Source of the DNA: an uncultured Myxococcales bacterium | Lineage (GTDB): Bacteria > Myxococcota_A > UBA9042 > DTJE01 | Length of the DNA stretch: 64,000 nucleotides | Reading direction: 5' to 3' | NCBI GenBank assembly: GCA_903936705.1 | Contig: CAIZWN010000008.1 | Location: 1 to 64,000 of the forward strand | Shown: piece after piece, positions 17,446 to 27,121 of the stretch | Position numbering within the stretch: the stretch's first letter is position 1 | Layout of the letters: every line of letters starts with the position of its first letter | Made by a program: the position numbers and the translations under genes | Notes under the pieces: generated by a model | Seen by the model: the letters and a program-made list of their open reading frames with translations, nothing else | Database searches by the model: none | Told to the model about the DNA's origin: nothing

Positions 17446-18387
17446 TCACTCCCAGCGGCAGATCGCTTCTGCCATGCCGACCTGGACGTCCAGGTATCGC
17501 CGCCGATCGGGAAGGTCCCGCGCTTCCCGAAACAGATGCACGTCGAACACGGCGTATAGAGTGCAGGCCGACACGAACCCGTCGCGCAGGGACTCGGGCA
17601 GGCCGTACCAGCGGGCCGCGTCGTCCAGGGCTTCCGGCGCGAACCGGCCTGTTTCGCAATCGCGGCCAAGCATCATCGCGGTGTAGCCCAGATCCTCCAA
17701 CGGGCTCCCGACGCGACACCAGTCCAGGTCGACCATGCCCGAGATGTTACCCGCATCGTCCACCAGCAGGTTGCCCCAGTGGAAGTCCCCGTGGACGAAG
17801 GCGGTTCCATGGGATTCGAGTCGTCTTGCGACGTCCCTGTGACGGTCCAGTCGCTGTCCGAACCGCCTCCACGCGAAGGGCGTCAACAGGTTCTTCACTT
17901 CCGCAGATCGCCGACCTATCTCGCGGACGAACCAGCCGGAGTCATCCGGCTCGAACCGCCCGGTCGTCGAAACATGCAGGTCCTTCAGCGCCTCGACCAG
18001 CCGACGGCGATCCCCGTCGGAGGCGCGGTGAAGTTCCTGCCAGGGGCACAGAACCCGCCCGGGGATGCGGCGATGCAGCGTCCACAACGAGTCGCGGTCC
18101 ACCACACAGGGCCGGCCGTCATCCGTCGTAACCGGCATGGGCAGACACCAGGGCAGCAGCGGTCGAGCACGATGCACCAGGCCCAGTTCGCGGCCGAAGT
18201 CGCCGTGAGTCGACGGGCCTAGGGTACGAGCGCGCAGCACCCATTCGTCGCCCAGCAGCCATACCCTCGCGATGGCAGCGTGCTCCGGCCGCTTTGCCGG
18301 CAGGTCCGCGATTCCCGGAACCCGTCCTGCGAAGGCTCGCAGCACCTCCCGGGATACCGTCTCCGCATCCGGTCGTCCCAGCACCAT
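17446..18387 (-). CDS. Aminoglycoside phosphotransferase-like (APH) kinase family protein
   Basis: 313 residues. The catalytic loop FVHGDFHWGNLL (Brenner motif, with catalytic Asp) and the metal-binding DLDW of GMVDLDWCRVG are both intact, in the order and spacing of the APH/choline-kinase superfamily. The N-lobe is recognisable but short (WVLRARTL). Such proteins phosphorylate hydroxyls on small molecules such as antibiotics, homoserine, choline or sugars. Nothing in the neighbours identifies the substrate. The start at 18387 overlaps no other gene. A role in antibiotic resistance should not be assumed. Confidence 0.8.
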   Translation of the reverse strand: MVLGRPDAETVSREVLRAFAGRVPGIADLPAKRPEHAAIARVWLLGDEWVLRARTLGPSTHGDFGRELGLVHRARPLLPWCLPMPVTTDDGRPCVVDRDSLWTLHRRIPGRVLCPWQELHRASDGDRRRLVEALKDLHVSTTGRFEPDDSGWFVREIGRRSAEVKNLLTPFAWRRFGQRLDRHRDVARRLESHGTAFVHGDFHWGNLLVDDAGNISGMVDLDWCRVGSPLEDLGYTAMMLGRDCETGRFAPEALDDAARWYGLPESLRDGFVSACTLYAVFDVHLFREARDLPDRRRYLDVQVGMAEAICRWE

Positions 18388-18459
18388 TCCACCTCCTGTC
18401 GCGGAATGTAGCGTCGTCCGGCGTCGCGGACAATCCCGCGAGTCGAATTGCCGTCTCGA

Positions 18460-19632
18460 TCACACATGCCCCGCCCTGGAGGCGGTCCGGCCGGAACGGT
18501 CTTGGCGCGGTTCTGTCAAGGATGGCGAGTTGCTGGCGCGGGGACTGGTGTCAGGAAGGCCCCGACGACTCTTGTCAATTCTGCCGATCAGGCTGCCCAG
18601 CGTTGCCGTGATTTTGGCTATGGCCGCGGGTCCTTCCACATACCGATGGAACAGTGCCCCGGCCGCAATGCTGGCGGCCCAGGTCGCTACCAACATCGCT
18701 ACGGCCATGAAGGGCGCCGAGATCCCCGATAATTCATAAACTGTGTTCACGACCAGCGCGATCGGATAGTGCACCAGGAACACCGAGAAAGAGATGCGGC
18801 CCAGGAAGGCTATTGGCGGGGGAAGGCGCCAGCGATCCAGCAGCCCGCTTCGAACACCGAAGCCCAGGACAAGCGCGACAGCCAATGCGATCATGATGCG
18901 CAGCCTGAAGTCCAGCATCAGCGCCGCGATCGTCAGAATGGCCATCCCTCCCAGCCAGACCGTGGAATTACGCCGCGTACAGGACAGCCAGGCCGCCGCT
19001 CCCAGACCGTACGAACCGAAAAAATAGGGAGCCCAGTCATCCCAACTGGTATCGCGGTTGAAACCGAACAGGGCGGCAGTGGCCATCGCCATAATCAACA
19101 TCGGGGCGAAAAGCCTGCCCCGGCCCCGGCCAAGGCGCAACATCACGGCCATCAGGGCGAAGGCCTGGAAATCTATGGCGATATACCAGACGCCAGCCGA
19201 TAGCGACTCGAAGCCCAGCGGGCCCTGCAGCAGCATGACGTGGGCCAGCCATTGCATCAGGGTCGGACTTGCCGGGATCGATTCGTCTACCATGAACCGA
19301 CGCGCTACTGCCGCGCAAGCAATGGCAAGCGCCAGGGCAGCAAGATACGGGATCACAAGGCGCACGTAGCGGCGCTTGATCGGCTTCCATAGTGACACCG
19401 GCTGTACCCAGTCCCTGGGGAACAGGCTGCGCGCCGCGAGAAAGCCTCCGACGACCAGGAATACCTGCACGGCTAGACGCCCGTAGTCATAGCACCCCAT
19501 CAGGATGGCCGGCATCACTTTCCAGGCGTCAACCGACATGGGACCGTAGGCGGCCAGGTGGTGCAGAACGATCGCCTGCGCTGCAAAGGCTTTCAGGGCA
19601 CCGACGAGGGCTACCAGGGCGACCGTGCTCAT
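18460..19632 (-). CDS. Acyltransferase-3 family membrane protein (OafA/YrhL type)
   Basis: About 390 residues with roughly ten hydrophobic segments. The first helix region contains the His pair expected of acyltransferase-3 enzymes (QAIVLHHLAAYG), followed by FLVVGGFLAARSLF and a basic cytoplasmic loop (KPIKRRYVRLVIPY), which is the family pattern. Such proteins O-acetylate or O-acylate cell-surface glycans or lipids. ATG 19632 is preferred over the TTG at 19737 because the family starts just before this helix. The last 40 residues are polar. No SGNH domain is fused. It is in the same orientation as its flanking genes, with no close coupling. Confidence 0.8.
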   Translation of the reverse strand: MSTVALVALVGALKAFAAQAIVLHHLAAYGPMSVDAWKVMPAILMGCYDYGRLAVQVFLVVGGFLAARSLFPRDWVQPVSLWKPIKRRYVRLVIPYLAALALAIACAAVARRFMVDESIPASPTLMQWLAHVMLLQGPLGFESLSAGVWYIAIDFQAFALMAVMLRLGRGRGRLFAPMLIMAMATAALFGFNRDTSWDDWAPYFFGSYGLGAAAWLSCTRRNSTVWLGGMAILTIAALMLDFRLRIMIALAVALVLGFGVRSGLLDRWRLPPPIAFLGRISFSVFLVHYPIALVVNTVYELSGISAPFMAVAMLVATWAASIAAGALFHRYVEGPAAIAKITATLGSLIGRIDKSRRGLPDTSPRASNSPSLTEPRQDRSGRTASRAGHV

Positions 19633-19777
19633 GGTCGCTGATGCTAGACCAGCCGCCAGGATGTGCAAGTGGTGTTTCTGCGAGGGATGGCTTGGCCGAA
19701 AACCACGCTCGAAAATGTCGCGATCGTTCCTCGACAACCAGGTTCGTAATCTGGTCCGAAGAGGATCCCCTGATTGT

Positions 19778-21016
19778 TCACGCCCGACCGAAATCCCCGG
19801 TTATCGACTTCCGGCGCAGCCACAGGATCGCCAACGACGCCGCGATGCCCAGGCCAGCCACCGGCAGGAAACGCAGGTCCCCGGACAGGGCGTCGACGGC
19901 GATCCCGATCAACGGGGCAGCTATCGCCGCGAACATCGACTGGGCCTGGGATTCGATTGACAGGATCGTAACCTGCCGTTCCGGCGCGGCGTGGTCGTCG
20001 ATCCGGGTGATCATCATAGGGCGCCAGGTATCCTGCAGCACGGCCAGAAAAACAAATCCGGCCGCCGCGATCACGGGGAACCCCAGCGCCAGCGCAATTG
20101 CCATGGTCACGAACACAGCCAGATAGCCGGTCCAGAGCCACCCCGCCGCCCTATCCTGGGAACCGGCCCGCCGGGCCACGTCGTCGGCACTCCGCGACGC
20201 CTGGCTGCCAAGCAGGTGCAGCACCACGTACACGGCCCCGACCAGGACGGCCGTACGGCGGCGATCCCCCAGCCAGACCAGGAGGGGCAGCGCCAGGGCC
20301 AGCGACTCCAGCAACGGCTGTAGGTAGCCCTTGACGACCTTGAATATCCCCTCGAAGGTCATGGATTCGGTCAGCAGTCGTCGCAGGGGCCGGTTGCCCA
20401 GGACGTCCAGGATCCCTCTCCACAACGTGGACAGGATGTCGCGCATCGGCGCGCCCTTCGTGCCTGCGCCTTCCAGCCAGGCAGGGTAACCCAGCAGGTT
20501 CACGATCCCCAGCGCATAGGGAATCACGCACAAGACGAACACGTCGGTGTATCGGTCGGTCAGCAACACCAGCGCCGACGCGATGATCACCGACACCGCA
20601 GAACCGCGCTTGCTCCAGGACCTGGTATAGCCGTAGACGCGTGTCTTGTCGGCATTGCGCCCCTCGTGGGCAAGCCAGTCGAAGATCATCGCCTTGTGGG
20701 TCCCAGACCTGAACGATTCCCCCACGGCGAACAGGATCATTCCAGCGGCCAAGACCCAGAACGAGGACGCCAGACCCAGCACCACGAACGACACGACGTA
20801 GGCCCCGAACGAGAAGATCAGCGACCGCCGGCGACCCAGCACGTCCGCGACCGCGCCCATAGGCACGCCCAGCAGGTTGATCATCAGTTCGCGCAGACCG
20901 ATCAGGATGCCGATCTGGCTGAAGGTCATGCCCTTCTCGATCATGGCGAGAAAAAGGAATGGTTCGAAATAGCGCTGGTTCTTCAGGAATCCGTACAGCG
21001 AGAATCGCGCCAGCAT
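19778..21016 (-). CDS. MFS transporter
   Basis: About 412 residues from ATG 21016; the frame extends to a TTG at 21103 with an Arg-rich leader. Twelve hydrophobic segments are arranged as six plus six around a central loop, with the MFS loop-2/3 signature GAVADVLGRRRSLIFSF. A GESFRSGTHKAMIFDWL stretch around the fourth and fifth helices resembles the group of MFS proteins annotated as possible drug or metabolite exporters. The substrate cannot be predicted. It is separated from the downstream acyltransferase by about 145 bp. Confidence 0.85.
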   Translation of the reverse strand: MLARFSLYGFLKNQRYFEPFLFLAMIEKGMTFSQIGILIGLRELMINLLGVPMGAVADVLGRRRSLIFSFGAYVVSFVVLGLASSFWVLAAGMILFAVGESFRSGTHKAMIFDWLAHEGRNADKTRVYGYTRSWSKRGSAVSVIIASALVLLTDRYTDVFVLCVIPYALGIVNLLGYPAWLEGAGTKGAPMRDILSTLWRGILDVLGNRPLRRLLTESMTFEGIFKVVKGYLQPLLESLALALPLLVWLGDRRRTAVLVGAVYVVLHLLGSQASRSADDVARRAGSQDRAAGWLWTGYLAVFVTMAIALALGFPVIAAAGFVFLAVLQDTWRPMMITRIDDHAAPERQVTILSIESQAQSMFAAIAAPLIGIAVDALSGDLRFLPVAGLGIAASLAILWLRRKSITGDFGRA

Positions 21017-21158
21017 CGCGGCACCCCATCGGAACACAGCATACGCCGCTCGCCTTCGTCGAGCCACCCGTAGCCCGCTCGAAAGTCTGGTGCCGCGCGA
21101 CAAACTGATTCAGATCGATTCCCCCGAGGGGCTGTGTCTCGCCATGCGATGATTCACC

Positions 21159-22238
21159 CTAGAGCGGCACAACGGCACCTCCAGGCAGGACGAGGATTTC
21201 CCCGGCAATCTCCAGGCCAAGCAACGCGGCCTGGATACGACCGGCGTGCAACCCCAAATGCGCGACCAGCGCATCAACCGTTCTTTCGCCGCGATCGATC
21301 GCCGCCCGAACGGCCTCTTCATCCGGCCCAACGGCGGCTGGCATGATTTCGGTTCGTTCCGCCCAGGGCGTCGGCAGTCCCATCGGACGGGATCCCGGCC
21401 TGGGCCAAGGCGCCGTGGCAATACCTCGCAGGTCTGGCACCACCTCGAGATCCGCCGGCGACCCGAAAGGACGCGCCCCTTCTTGCAGCAACCCCAACGT
21501 ACCCGATGAAAGCAGGTACCAGGTGTCCCCAGGGACCGCGAAGACCGGCACGTTCATTGCCCTGGCTCTTTCGGCGGTGATCAACGCACCGGACGGGACC
21601 CCAGCCTGAACCACGACAACGGCATCTGCCAATGCCGCCAGCAGGCGATTCCTGGATGGGAAACTGTAGCGGCGCGCCGTTGCCATGCAAGGCGCCTCGG
21701 ACATCACGCATCCGCCGGACGAAGCGGCTATTCGACGGAACAGGTCGCGATGAGAAGAAGGATGTGGCATCGCCAACCCCCCGCCGAGAACTGCCATGGT
21801 CTGCCCGCCAACCTCCAACGCACCCTCGTGGGCCGCCGCATCCACCCCCAGTGCACCGCCGCTGACCACCACGACACCGGCTCGGCCGAGTGCCTGCCCG
21901 ATGCGCCGGGCCATGGCCAGCCCATAGGCATCCGGCCTGCGCGTTCCAACCACCGCCACGGCCGGGGTCACAAGATCCGGCACCCCGGCAACGAACAGCA
22001 ACCGTGGTGCGTCCGCGCCAAGGCGCCCGCACATCCTCGTGGCATCTGGAATCCACAATTTCCAACCTGCGCGCCCCATGAAGTTCATCTCGCGCCGATG
22101 CAAGGCCTCCGCCTTTTTCGTCTGCATATCCTCGTCGACCCTCCCAAACCAACGGGCGATCAACTCAAGATGACGGGACCGGCCTTCCAAATCACCCGGA
22201 GACCGCAGATCGGCAGCAGGCTCAAGTCGCAGTTGCAT
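21159..22238 (-). CDS. dprA: DNA-processing protein DprA/Smf
   Basis: 359 residues, ATG preceded by GGGAGGG. The Rossmann-fold core has the DprA signatures AVVGTRRPDAYG, SGGALGVDAAAHEGAL, VLGGGLAMPHP and FPSRNRLLAALADAVVVV, and the dinucleotide/ssDNA-binding SGALITAERA. The C-terminal segment (about 300-359) fits the winged-helix domain (VDALVAHLGLHAGRIQAALLGLE). DprA protects incoming single-stranded DNA and loads RecA during natural transformation. No other competence genes are in the window. The N-terminal 100 residues are poorly conserved and lack a clear SAM/HhH domain. Confidence 0.92.
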   Translation of the reverse strand: MQLRLEPAADLRSPGDLEGRSRHLELIARWFGRVDEDMQTKKAEALHRREMNFMGRAGWKLWIPDATRMCGRLGADAPRLLFVAGVPDLVTPAVAVVGTRRPDAYGLAMARRIGQALGRAGVVVVSGGALGVDAAAHEGALEVGGQTMAVLGGGLAMPHPSSHRDLFRRIAASSGGCVMSEAPCMATARRYSFPSRNRLLAALADAVVVVQAGVPSGALITAERARAMNVPVFAVPGDTWYLLSSGTLGLLQEGARPFGSPADLEVVPDLRGIATAPWPRPGSRPMGLPTPWAERTEIMPAAVGPDEEAVRAAIDRGERTVDALVAHLGLHAGRIQAALLGLEIAGEILVLPGGAVVPL

Positions 22239-22415
22239 CCAGCCCTCCCCACTCGCATCAGGAGATATCGATTCAACACAGCAACCGTTTCGCGGCAGTC
22301 ACCACAATCGAAAATCAAGCCTCCGGCTGCGAACCAAGGGACGATCTGCCAACGACGTGCTTGACACGCGAACCTCGGCGAATCCATGCTGCAACGTCCA
22401 CCGGGAGAGTCCGCC

Positions 22416-23240
22416 ATGTGGCCATGGGTTATCGAGCAACCATTCCGGATTGGGTCCTATGGCGTAATGATGGCCCTGGGCTTCGCTACCGCGTGGTGGC
22501 TGCTGGCGCGTGAGTTGCGACGCCGCCGACTGGACCCTGGTATTGCGGAAGGAACGATCTTCCTGGGCGTGGCCGCCGGCCTGATCGGTGCAAAGGCCGC
22601 CTACCTGATGACCGAGGCGCCGTCTTTCGAATGGAGTGATCTGGCGTCGGGAAGCGGCCTCACTTGGCACGGCGGGCTGATCCTGGCGGCACTGGTAATC
22701 ATCGGGTACTTCCTGCTGCGACGCCTTCCGATCCTTACGATGACCGACGCGGTGGCTCCGATGCTGGCCTCGGGGTATGGATTCGGACGCATCGGATGCC
22801 AGCTTGCCGGGGATGGGGACTACGGGATCCCGTGCGCCCCAGGCTGGTGGCATGACGTGGTGTGCATGGCGTACCCGCGTGGAATAGTGCCATCGCCGTG
22901 CGAAGTCCATGGATTCGTCTACGACGTCTGCCCGATCAATGTGCCTGACCCGACCTGGCTTCTTGTCCACCCAACGCCCGTCTACGAAACCCTGGCTGCC
23001 TTCGCGTTATTCGGCTTGCTGTGGACGCTGCGAACGCGACTGCATCGGCCTGGAATGCTGTTCGCCATCTATTTAGTACTTGCCGGGCTGTCACGATTCG
23101 CCGTGGAATTCATCCGTCTGACCGAGGACCGCGCCGACCGGCTTTTCGGCCTGCGTGACGCCCAATTGGTTGCACTGGCAATGATCGCTCTGGGTGCCGC
23201 AATCGCCGCCCTCAGTCGCAAACCGGTGGAGGCGCAATGA
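22416..23240 (+). CDS. lgt: Prolipoprotein diacylglyceryl transferase (first copy)
   Basis: 274 residues from ATG 22416 (GGGAGAG upstream; an in-frame ATG at 22386 is less likely). Seven hydrophobic segments and the Lgt core are present: a TWHGGLILAAL segment, and GYGFGRIGCQLAGDGDYG, which corresponds to the phosphatidylglycerol-binding GRIGCxxxGCCYG signature. Here QLAGDGDYG replaces the usual Cys-containing version. The C-terminal EF(I)RLTEDR helix is also present. It transfers diacylglycerol to the lipobox Cys of prelipoproteins. The stop overlaps the following sterol-reductase start by four bases. A second Lgt lies at 37213-38163. Confidence 0.88.
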   Translation: MWPWVIEQPFRIGSYGVMMALGFATAWWLLARELRRRRLDPGIAEGTIFLGVAAGLIGAKAAYLMTEAPSFEWSDLASGSGLTWHGGLILAALVIIGYFLLRRLPILTMTDAVAPMLASGYGFGRIGCQLAGDGDYGIPCAPGWWHDVVCMAYPRGIVPSPCEVHGFVYDVCPINVPDPTWLLVHPTPVYETLAAFALFGLLWTLRTRLHRPGMLFAIYLVLAGLSRFAVEFIRLTEDRADRLFGLRDAQLVALAMIALGAAIAALSRKPVEAQ

Positions 23241-24523
23241 CGTTCAAATCGATCCGACGAACATTCATCCCCTTGTTCCTGATGACGACCACGCCTTTCC
23301 TGACGGTGCTTGCTTGGCTGATCGCCGTGAAGTACGACGGGTCCATCGCGACCTTCTCGTCCCTGGTCACCTGGGATCGCCTGCTGTCCGAGTGGCCCCT
23401 GCCAACCTGGAAGGCCGCTTCGTACCTGGGCGGCTTTGCCATTCTCCAGGCGATTCTGCTGGTGGTTCTGCCGGGCCGGGATTTCCAGGGCCCAGTGACC
23501 CCTATGGGCAACCGACCATCATACAAACTGAATGGTGTCGCCTCGTTCCTGGCCACGTTCGTCCTGCTGTTCGGCGTGCTGTGGCCCATGGGCAGATTCG
23601 ATCCGGCAGGCGTGTGGCTGGAGTACGGTTCGCTGCTTTCCACGCTGGTCACCTTCGCGTTCGCGTTCTGCGCCTTCCTGTACCTGAAGGGCCGCATGGC
23701 GCCATCGACCACCGATGCCGGCACCTCCGGCAATTTCCTGTTCGACTTCTACTGGGGCGTGGAACTTCACCCACAGCTCAGCCGGCGTCTGAACCTGAAG
23801 CAGTTCGTCAACTGCCGGATCGCGATGATGGGATGGGCCGTGCTGGTCGCCTGCATGGTGATCGCGCAGAAGGACTTGCCGCTGGGCCGTCCGGGCACCG
23901 CCATCCTGGTGTCAGCCATCTTGCAACTGACCTACATCTTCAAGTTCTTCATCTGGGAAGACGGATACTTCGGGTCACTGGACATCATGCACGACCGGTT
24001 CGGCTTCTACATCTGCTGGGGCATCCTGGCATGGCTGCCGGGCATCTACCCGGTGGCTACGATCTACCTGGTGCCGAAGGCATACGACCTGCCAGTTCTT
24101 GCAGCAATCGGAATCCTGGCGCTGGGCTGGTTTGCCATCTGGGCGAACTACGACGCCGACGCCCAACGTCTGCGCGTACGCCGCACAGACGGAAAGACGA
24201 CCGTATGGGGCCGCCCTCCGGTCCTGATGACGGCACGCTGGACATCGGGCGACGGCACCCCTCGCCAGTCGCTGCTGCTGGTATCGGGCTGGTGGGGCCA
24301 GGCTCGACACGTCCACTATGTGACTGAAATTCTTCTGGCACTGGCATGGACCCTGCCAGCCGGGTTCGACAACTACCTGCCATACTTCTACGTGACGTTC
24401 CTGACAATCCTCTTGACCCACCGGTCATTCAGGGACGAAGCGCGCTGCGCCGCGAAATACGGCGAGGACTGGGTCGAATACAAGAAGAAGGTCCCGTGGC
24501 GGATTATCCCAGGGATTTTCTAG
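23237..24523 (+). CDS. ERG4/ERG24-type sterol C-14/C-7 reductase-like membrane enzyme
   Basis: 428 residues with eight or more hydrophobic segments. Family features of 7-dehydrocholesterol and delta14-sterol reductases are visible: FYWGVELHPQ, the Asn/Arg pair in GNRPSYKLNG, GYFGSLDIMHDRFGFY, and the cofactor motif LLVSGWWGQARHVHYVTE. In eukaryotic enzymes that last motif reads RHxNYxxD, so His and Glu replace Asn and Asp. The C-terminus RDEARCAAKYGEDWVEYKKKVPW is strongly conserved in the family. The predicted reaction is NADPH-dependent reduction of a ring double bond in a sterol-like substrate. No cyclase or other sterol gene is in the window. Start ATG 23237 overlaps lgt (ATGA). Confidence 0.9.
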   Translation: MTFKSIRRTFIPLFLMTTTPFLTVLAWLIAVKYDGSIATFSSLVTWDRLLSEWPLPTWKAASYLGGFAILQAILLVVLPGRDFQGPVTPMGNRPSYKLNGVASFLATFVLLFGVLWPMGRFDPAGVWLEYGSLLSTLVTFAFAFCAFLYLKGRMAPSTTDAGTSGNFLFDFYWGVELHPQLSRRLNLKQFVNCRIAMMGWAVLVACMVIAQKDLPLGRPGTAILVSAILQLTYIFKFFIWEDGYFGSLDIMHDRFGFYICWGILAWLPGIYPVATIYLVPKAYDLPVLAAIGILALGWFAIWANYDADAQRLRVRRTDGKTTVWGRPPVLMTARWTSGDGTPRQSLLLVSGWWGQARHVHYVTEILLALAWTLPAGFDNYLPYFYVTFLTILLTHRSFRDEARCAAKYGEDWVEYKKKVPWRIIPGIF

Positions 24524-24559
24524 GCTGGTACCAAGTCGTCAGTAAAACGGGGAACTGCC

Positions 24560-25339
24560 ATGGATATCGGAGTGATTCTCGATCTGGAAACCACCGGGAT
24601 CGATCCAAGACAGGACCAGGTTATCGAGGTCGGAATACTGGAATTTGCGATGATTTCGACGCATGCCCCGGCCGCCGACGGCGTGTTGAAGGCCGAGTTG
24701 ATCGGAGCCTACTCCGGCCTCGAGGACCCGGGACGTCCCTTGCCCGCGGAAACGACTGCGATCACGGGACTCTCGGATGAACTGCTGGCAGGCCGCAAGG
24801 TCGATTGGGCCCAGGTGCGCCAGATTCTGTCCCGCGCAAGCATCGTTATCGCCCACAACGCCGCTTTCGACCGAGGGTTCTTGATACGGCGTCCCGAGTT
24901 GGCCGGGCTGCAGTTGCACTGGGCATGTTCCATCAAGCACATCGACTGGCACCGACACGGGTTCAAGACCAGGGCGCTGAACTACCTGGCTGCCGACCAC
25001 GGGTTCGTCAATCCCTTTGCGCACAGGGCACTATTCGACTGTGCGACCACCTTCCGTGTGGTGACGCCCTACCTGGACGAACTGGTACGCCGCAGCCACT
25101 TGCGCGAGTTCCTGGTAAGCGCAACCGGCGCGCCCTTCGAGACGAAGGACATGCTGCGCGCCAGGGGTTATCGCTGGAATCAGGACGCCAGGGTATGGGC
25201 CAAGACCCTGCTGGAGGACGAGATCGAAGAGGAAAGGACCTTCCTTGCCGCCGACATCTACAAGGGATCGCCCCGGCACAGGGAAGAGGAAATCTTCACC
25301 GAGAACACGCCTGCTGCGGTTCCCGGAAACCAGGACTGA
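24560..25339 (+). CDS. DnaQ-like 3'-5' exonuclease (DEDDh)
   Basis: 259 residues with a ribosome site GGGGA ahead of the ATG. Exonuclease motifs are complete: ExoI DLETTG, ExoII AHNAAFDRGF, and ExoIII with its catalytic His and Asp in HRALFDCATT. The protein lacks the C-terminal polymerase-binding tail of DNA polymerase III epsilon. It instead has an extra region of about 80 residues (TKDMLRARGYRWNQDARVWAKTLLE). That region resembles the added domain of bacterial DnaQ-like nucleases whose substrates may be RNA or DNA. It is more likely a stand-alone repair or RNA-processing exonuclease than the replicative proofreader. Confidence 0.88.
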   Translation: MDIGVILDLETTGIDPRQDQVIEVGILEFAMISTHAPAADGVLKAELIGAYSGLEDPGRPLPAETTAITGLSDELLAGRKVDWAQVRQILSRASIVIAHNAAFDRGFLIRRPELAGLQLHWACSIKHIDWHRHGFKTRALNYLAADHGFVNPFAHRALFDCATTFRVVTPYLDELVRRSHLREFLVSATGAPFETKDMLRARGYRWNQDARVWAKTLLEDEIEEERTFLAADIYKGSPRHREEEIFTENTPAAVPGNQD

Positions 25340-25473
25340 CGCCGCCGCCAGACTGGCCCACGTGTATCAAGACTCCAATAGTCTGGAAAACGTGACAGTT
25401 CCTGGTGACTGAAGGCGCCTCCCTGGACCATGAGGCTGGTTGCAAGCATCAATTCGGACGCGCATTTTCGGGA

Positions 25474-27030
25474 TTATTGAGCGACCTCTGACGGATGGAT
25501 TTCGATTGTGTGCGCACCACCAGTCCTGGGTGTGACAACAGCCAGGATCTGCCGATCCGCGTCGAAGGACGAGGTCCAGGTCCCGACGGCATCGGATGTT
25601 GTGACCGTCCAACCCGTGGGATAGTGCCGCAGCGCAACCAGCGCGATTTCGGTCGGCCCGGTCACTTCGTCGCGATCCTCGAACTGCAGCCTGAAGACGC
25701 GTGTACCCGTGTCGTACGAGAACGCAGTCGGCACTCCCGCCACTGCACGCGGATATGGCCGCGTGATGACGCCAAGCGCCGGACGAGGAGTACGGTCGTC
25801 GTTCCACGGGGACCAGTCACCCGCGTCGTAGGGCCAGTACGCAAAGCCGGCCCGCAGTCGATCTGCCATCGCCATTACATCGGTCACGAAGTCCAGGGAC
25901 TGCGCCGCGTTCAAGGCCAGGCCCCATTCGCCCAGCACGACTGGCATGGGCTGGCGCGTAATTTCGACCAACCGCTCGCGCTCGAAATCCGGAATGCAGG
26001 TGTCAGAGACCCGATCGTAGGCGGCGTTCTGTTCCACGTCCAGCGAGTAGAGGTGCGGCGAATAGACAATGCGGGCAGGGCCGGTTCGAGGGTCCAGCAG
26101 CCGACCCAGATGCGACGGCATCCCGTTGCCTGGCGCTCCGTAGCGAGGTTCAACGAAAATCCAGTGATCAGGGTCTACAACCCGGATGGCATCGATGGCC
26201 CTCTGGTAGAAGGGTGTCAGTTTCTGTTGATCGAAAACGACGTGGGTCGAAGCGGGATCCGGCATTCCCAGCAGTTCCCCAACGTCCACGTCGGACCCGG
26301 GGTGAGGCTCGTTGAAGATGTCGTATCCGATCACACCGGGATGGTCCTTGAATCGCGCAGCCACGGCCGCCCAGGCATTCACAAAATGCGCCTGCACATC
26401 CTTGTTCGGCCCGTTGAAATCCCAGAAATTATCGAAAGCCCGCATCACTGCCGGCTGGAAATAATTCAGGAACCACTGGGACTGCATCTCGAAGGCGAGG
26501 CCGTCGTCGCGAATCGCCCATTCCGGCGCACCGTCGCAGCAGAAGCGCCTGGCAAAAACGTCCTGGTGCATGTCCAGCATGACCCGGATGCCTTCCGCCC
26601 ACAGCATGTCGACCCGCGCCGCTATGGCGTCCAGATAGGCCGCCTGGATCTCGCCGGCCCTGGGCTCCAAAGCCTCCCACAGCATGGGCAATCTGACGAA
26701 GTCGAAACCGGCGTCACGGGCGATGCGACGGGCGTCCTCGGGGCTGAAATGGGCCAGGCCGTCAGGATACGACTTGGCGCCCATGATCACGTTCACTCCG
26801 CGCAGGATAAGGACGCGCCCCTGCCTGTCGGTGATCCATTCCGGGGAAGCGAAAGGAGGCTTGGGCGCAGGGAGTCCGGTGTCCGCGTCCTCAATCGCGT
26901 CTTGCTGGACATCCTGCTGAACATCCAGGACCGAGGTAAGATCCCGTCCGTCGTTGCCGGATTGACAGGAGGTCGCCAGCAACGCAAGCAGCAGCAAACT
27001 TGTAAAAACACCGCGCCTCATGCAGGCCAT
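25474..27030 (-). CDS. GH5 family glycoside hydrolase lipoprotein (endoglycoceramidase-like)
   Basis: 518 residues. A lipoprotein signal ends at Cys22 (LLATSC), followed by an Asp/Gln/Val-rich linker (DVQQDVQQD). The (beta/alpha)8 domain carries GH5 landmarks: FVRLPMLWEALEP, the acid/base Glu241 in YDIFNEP and the nucleophile Glu368 in VLGEWG. HQDVFARRFCCDGAPEWA is typical of the endoglycoceramidase/glucocerebrosidase-like subgroup. A C-terminal beta domain follows (about 425-515). It is predicted to sit on the outer membrane and cleave glycosidic bonds in glycolipids or beta-glucans. ATG 27030 or 27021 could be the start; no strong ribosome site distinguishes them. Confidence 0.88.
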   Translation of the reverse strand: MACMRRGVFTSLLLLALLATSCQSGNDGRDLTSVLDVQQDVQQDAIEDADTGLPAPKPPFASPEWITDRQGRVLILRGVNVIMGAKSYPDGLAHFSPEDARRIARDAGFDFVRLPMLWEALEPRAGEIQAAYLDAIAARVDMLWAEGIRVMLDMHQDVFARRFCCDGAPEWAIRDDGLAFEMQSQWFLNYFQPAVMRAFDNFWDFNGPNKDVQAHFVNAWAAVAARFKDHPGVIGYDIFNEPHPGSDVDVGELLGMPDPASTHVVFDQQKLTPFYQRAIDAIRVVDPDHWIFVEPRYGAPGNGMPSHLGRLLDPRTGPARIVYSPHLYSLDVEQNAAYDRVSDTCIPDFERERLVEITRQPMPVVLGEWGLALNAAQSLDFVTDVMAMADRLRAGFAYWPYDAGDWSPWNDDRTPRPALGVITRPYPRAVAGVPTAFSYDTGTRVFRLQFEDRDEVTGPTEIALVALRHYPTGWTVTTSDAVGTWTSSFDADRQILAVVTPRTGGAHTIEIHPSEVAQ

Positions 27031-27121
27031 CCGGGTGACAGGGATTCGCAGTCTACCATCACACGGTCCCCGATGAAGCCCTGTGCGAGAAACGCGTGCC
27101 GCAAGGGTTCCAGCGGGCTTT

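Noticed and set aside
17446-18387. Aminoglycoside-resistance gene
   Set aside because: The fold matches the APH superfamily, but no residues specific to known resistance enzymes can be identified, so no resistance function is claimed.
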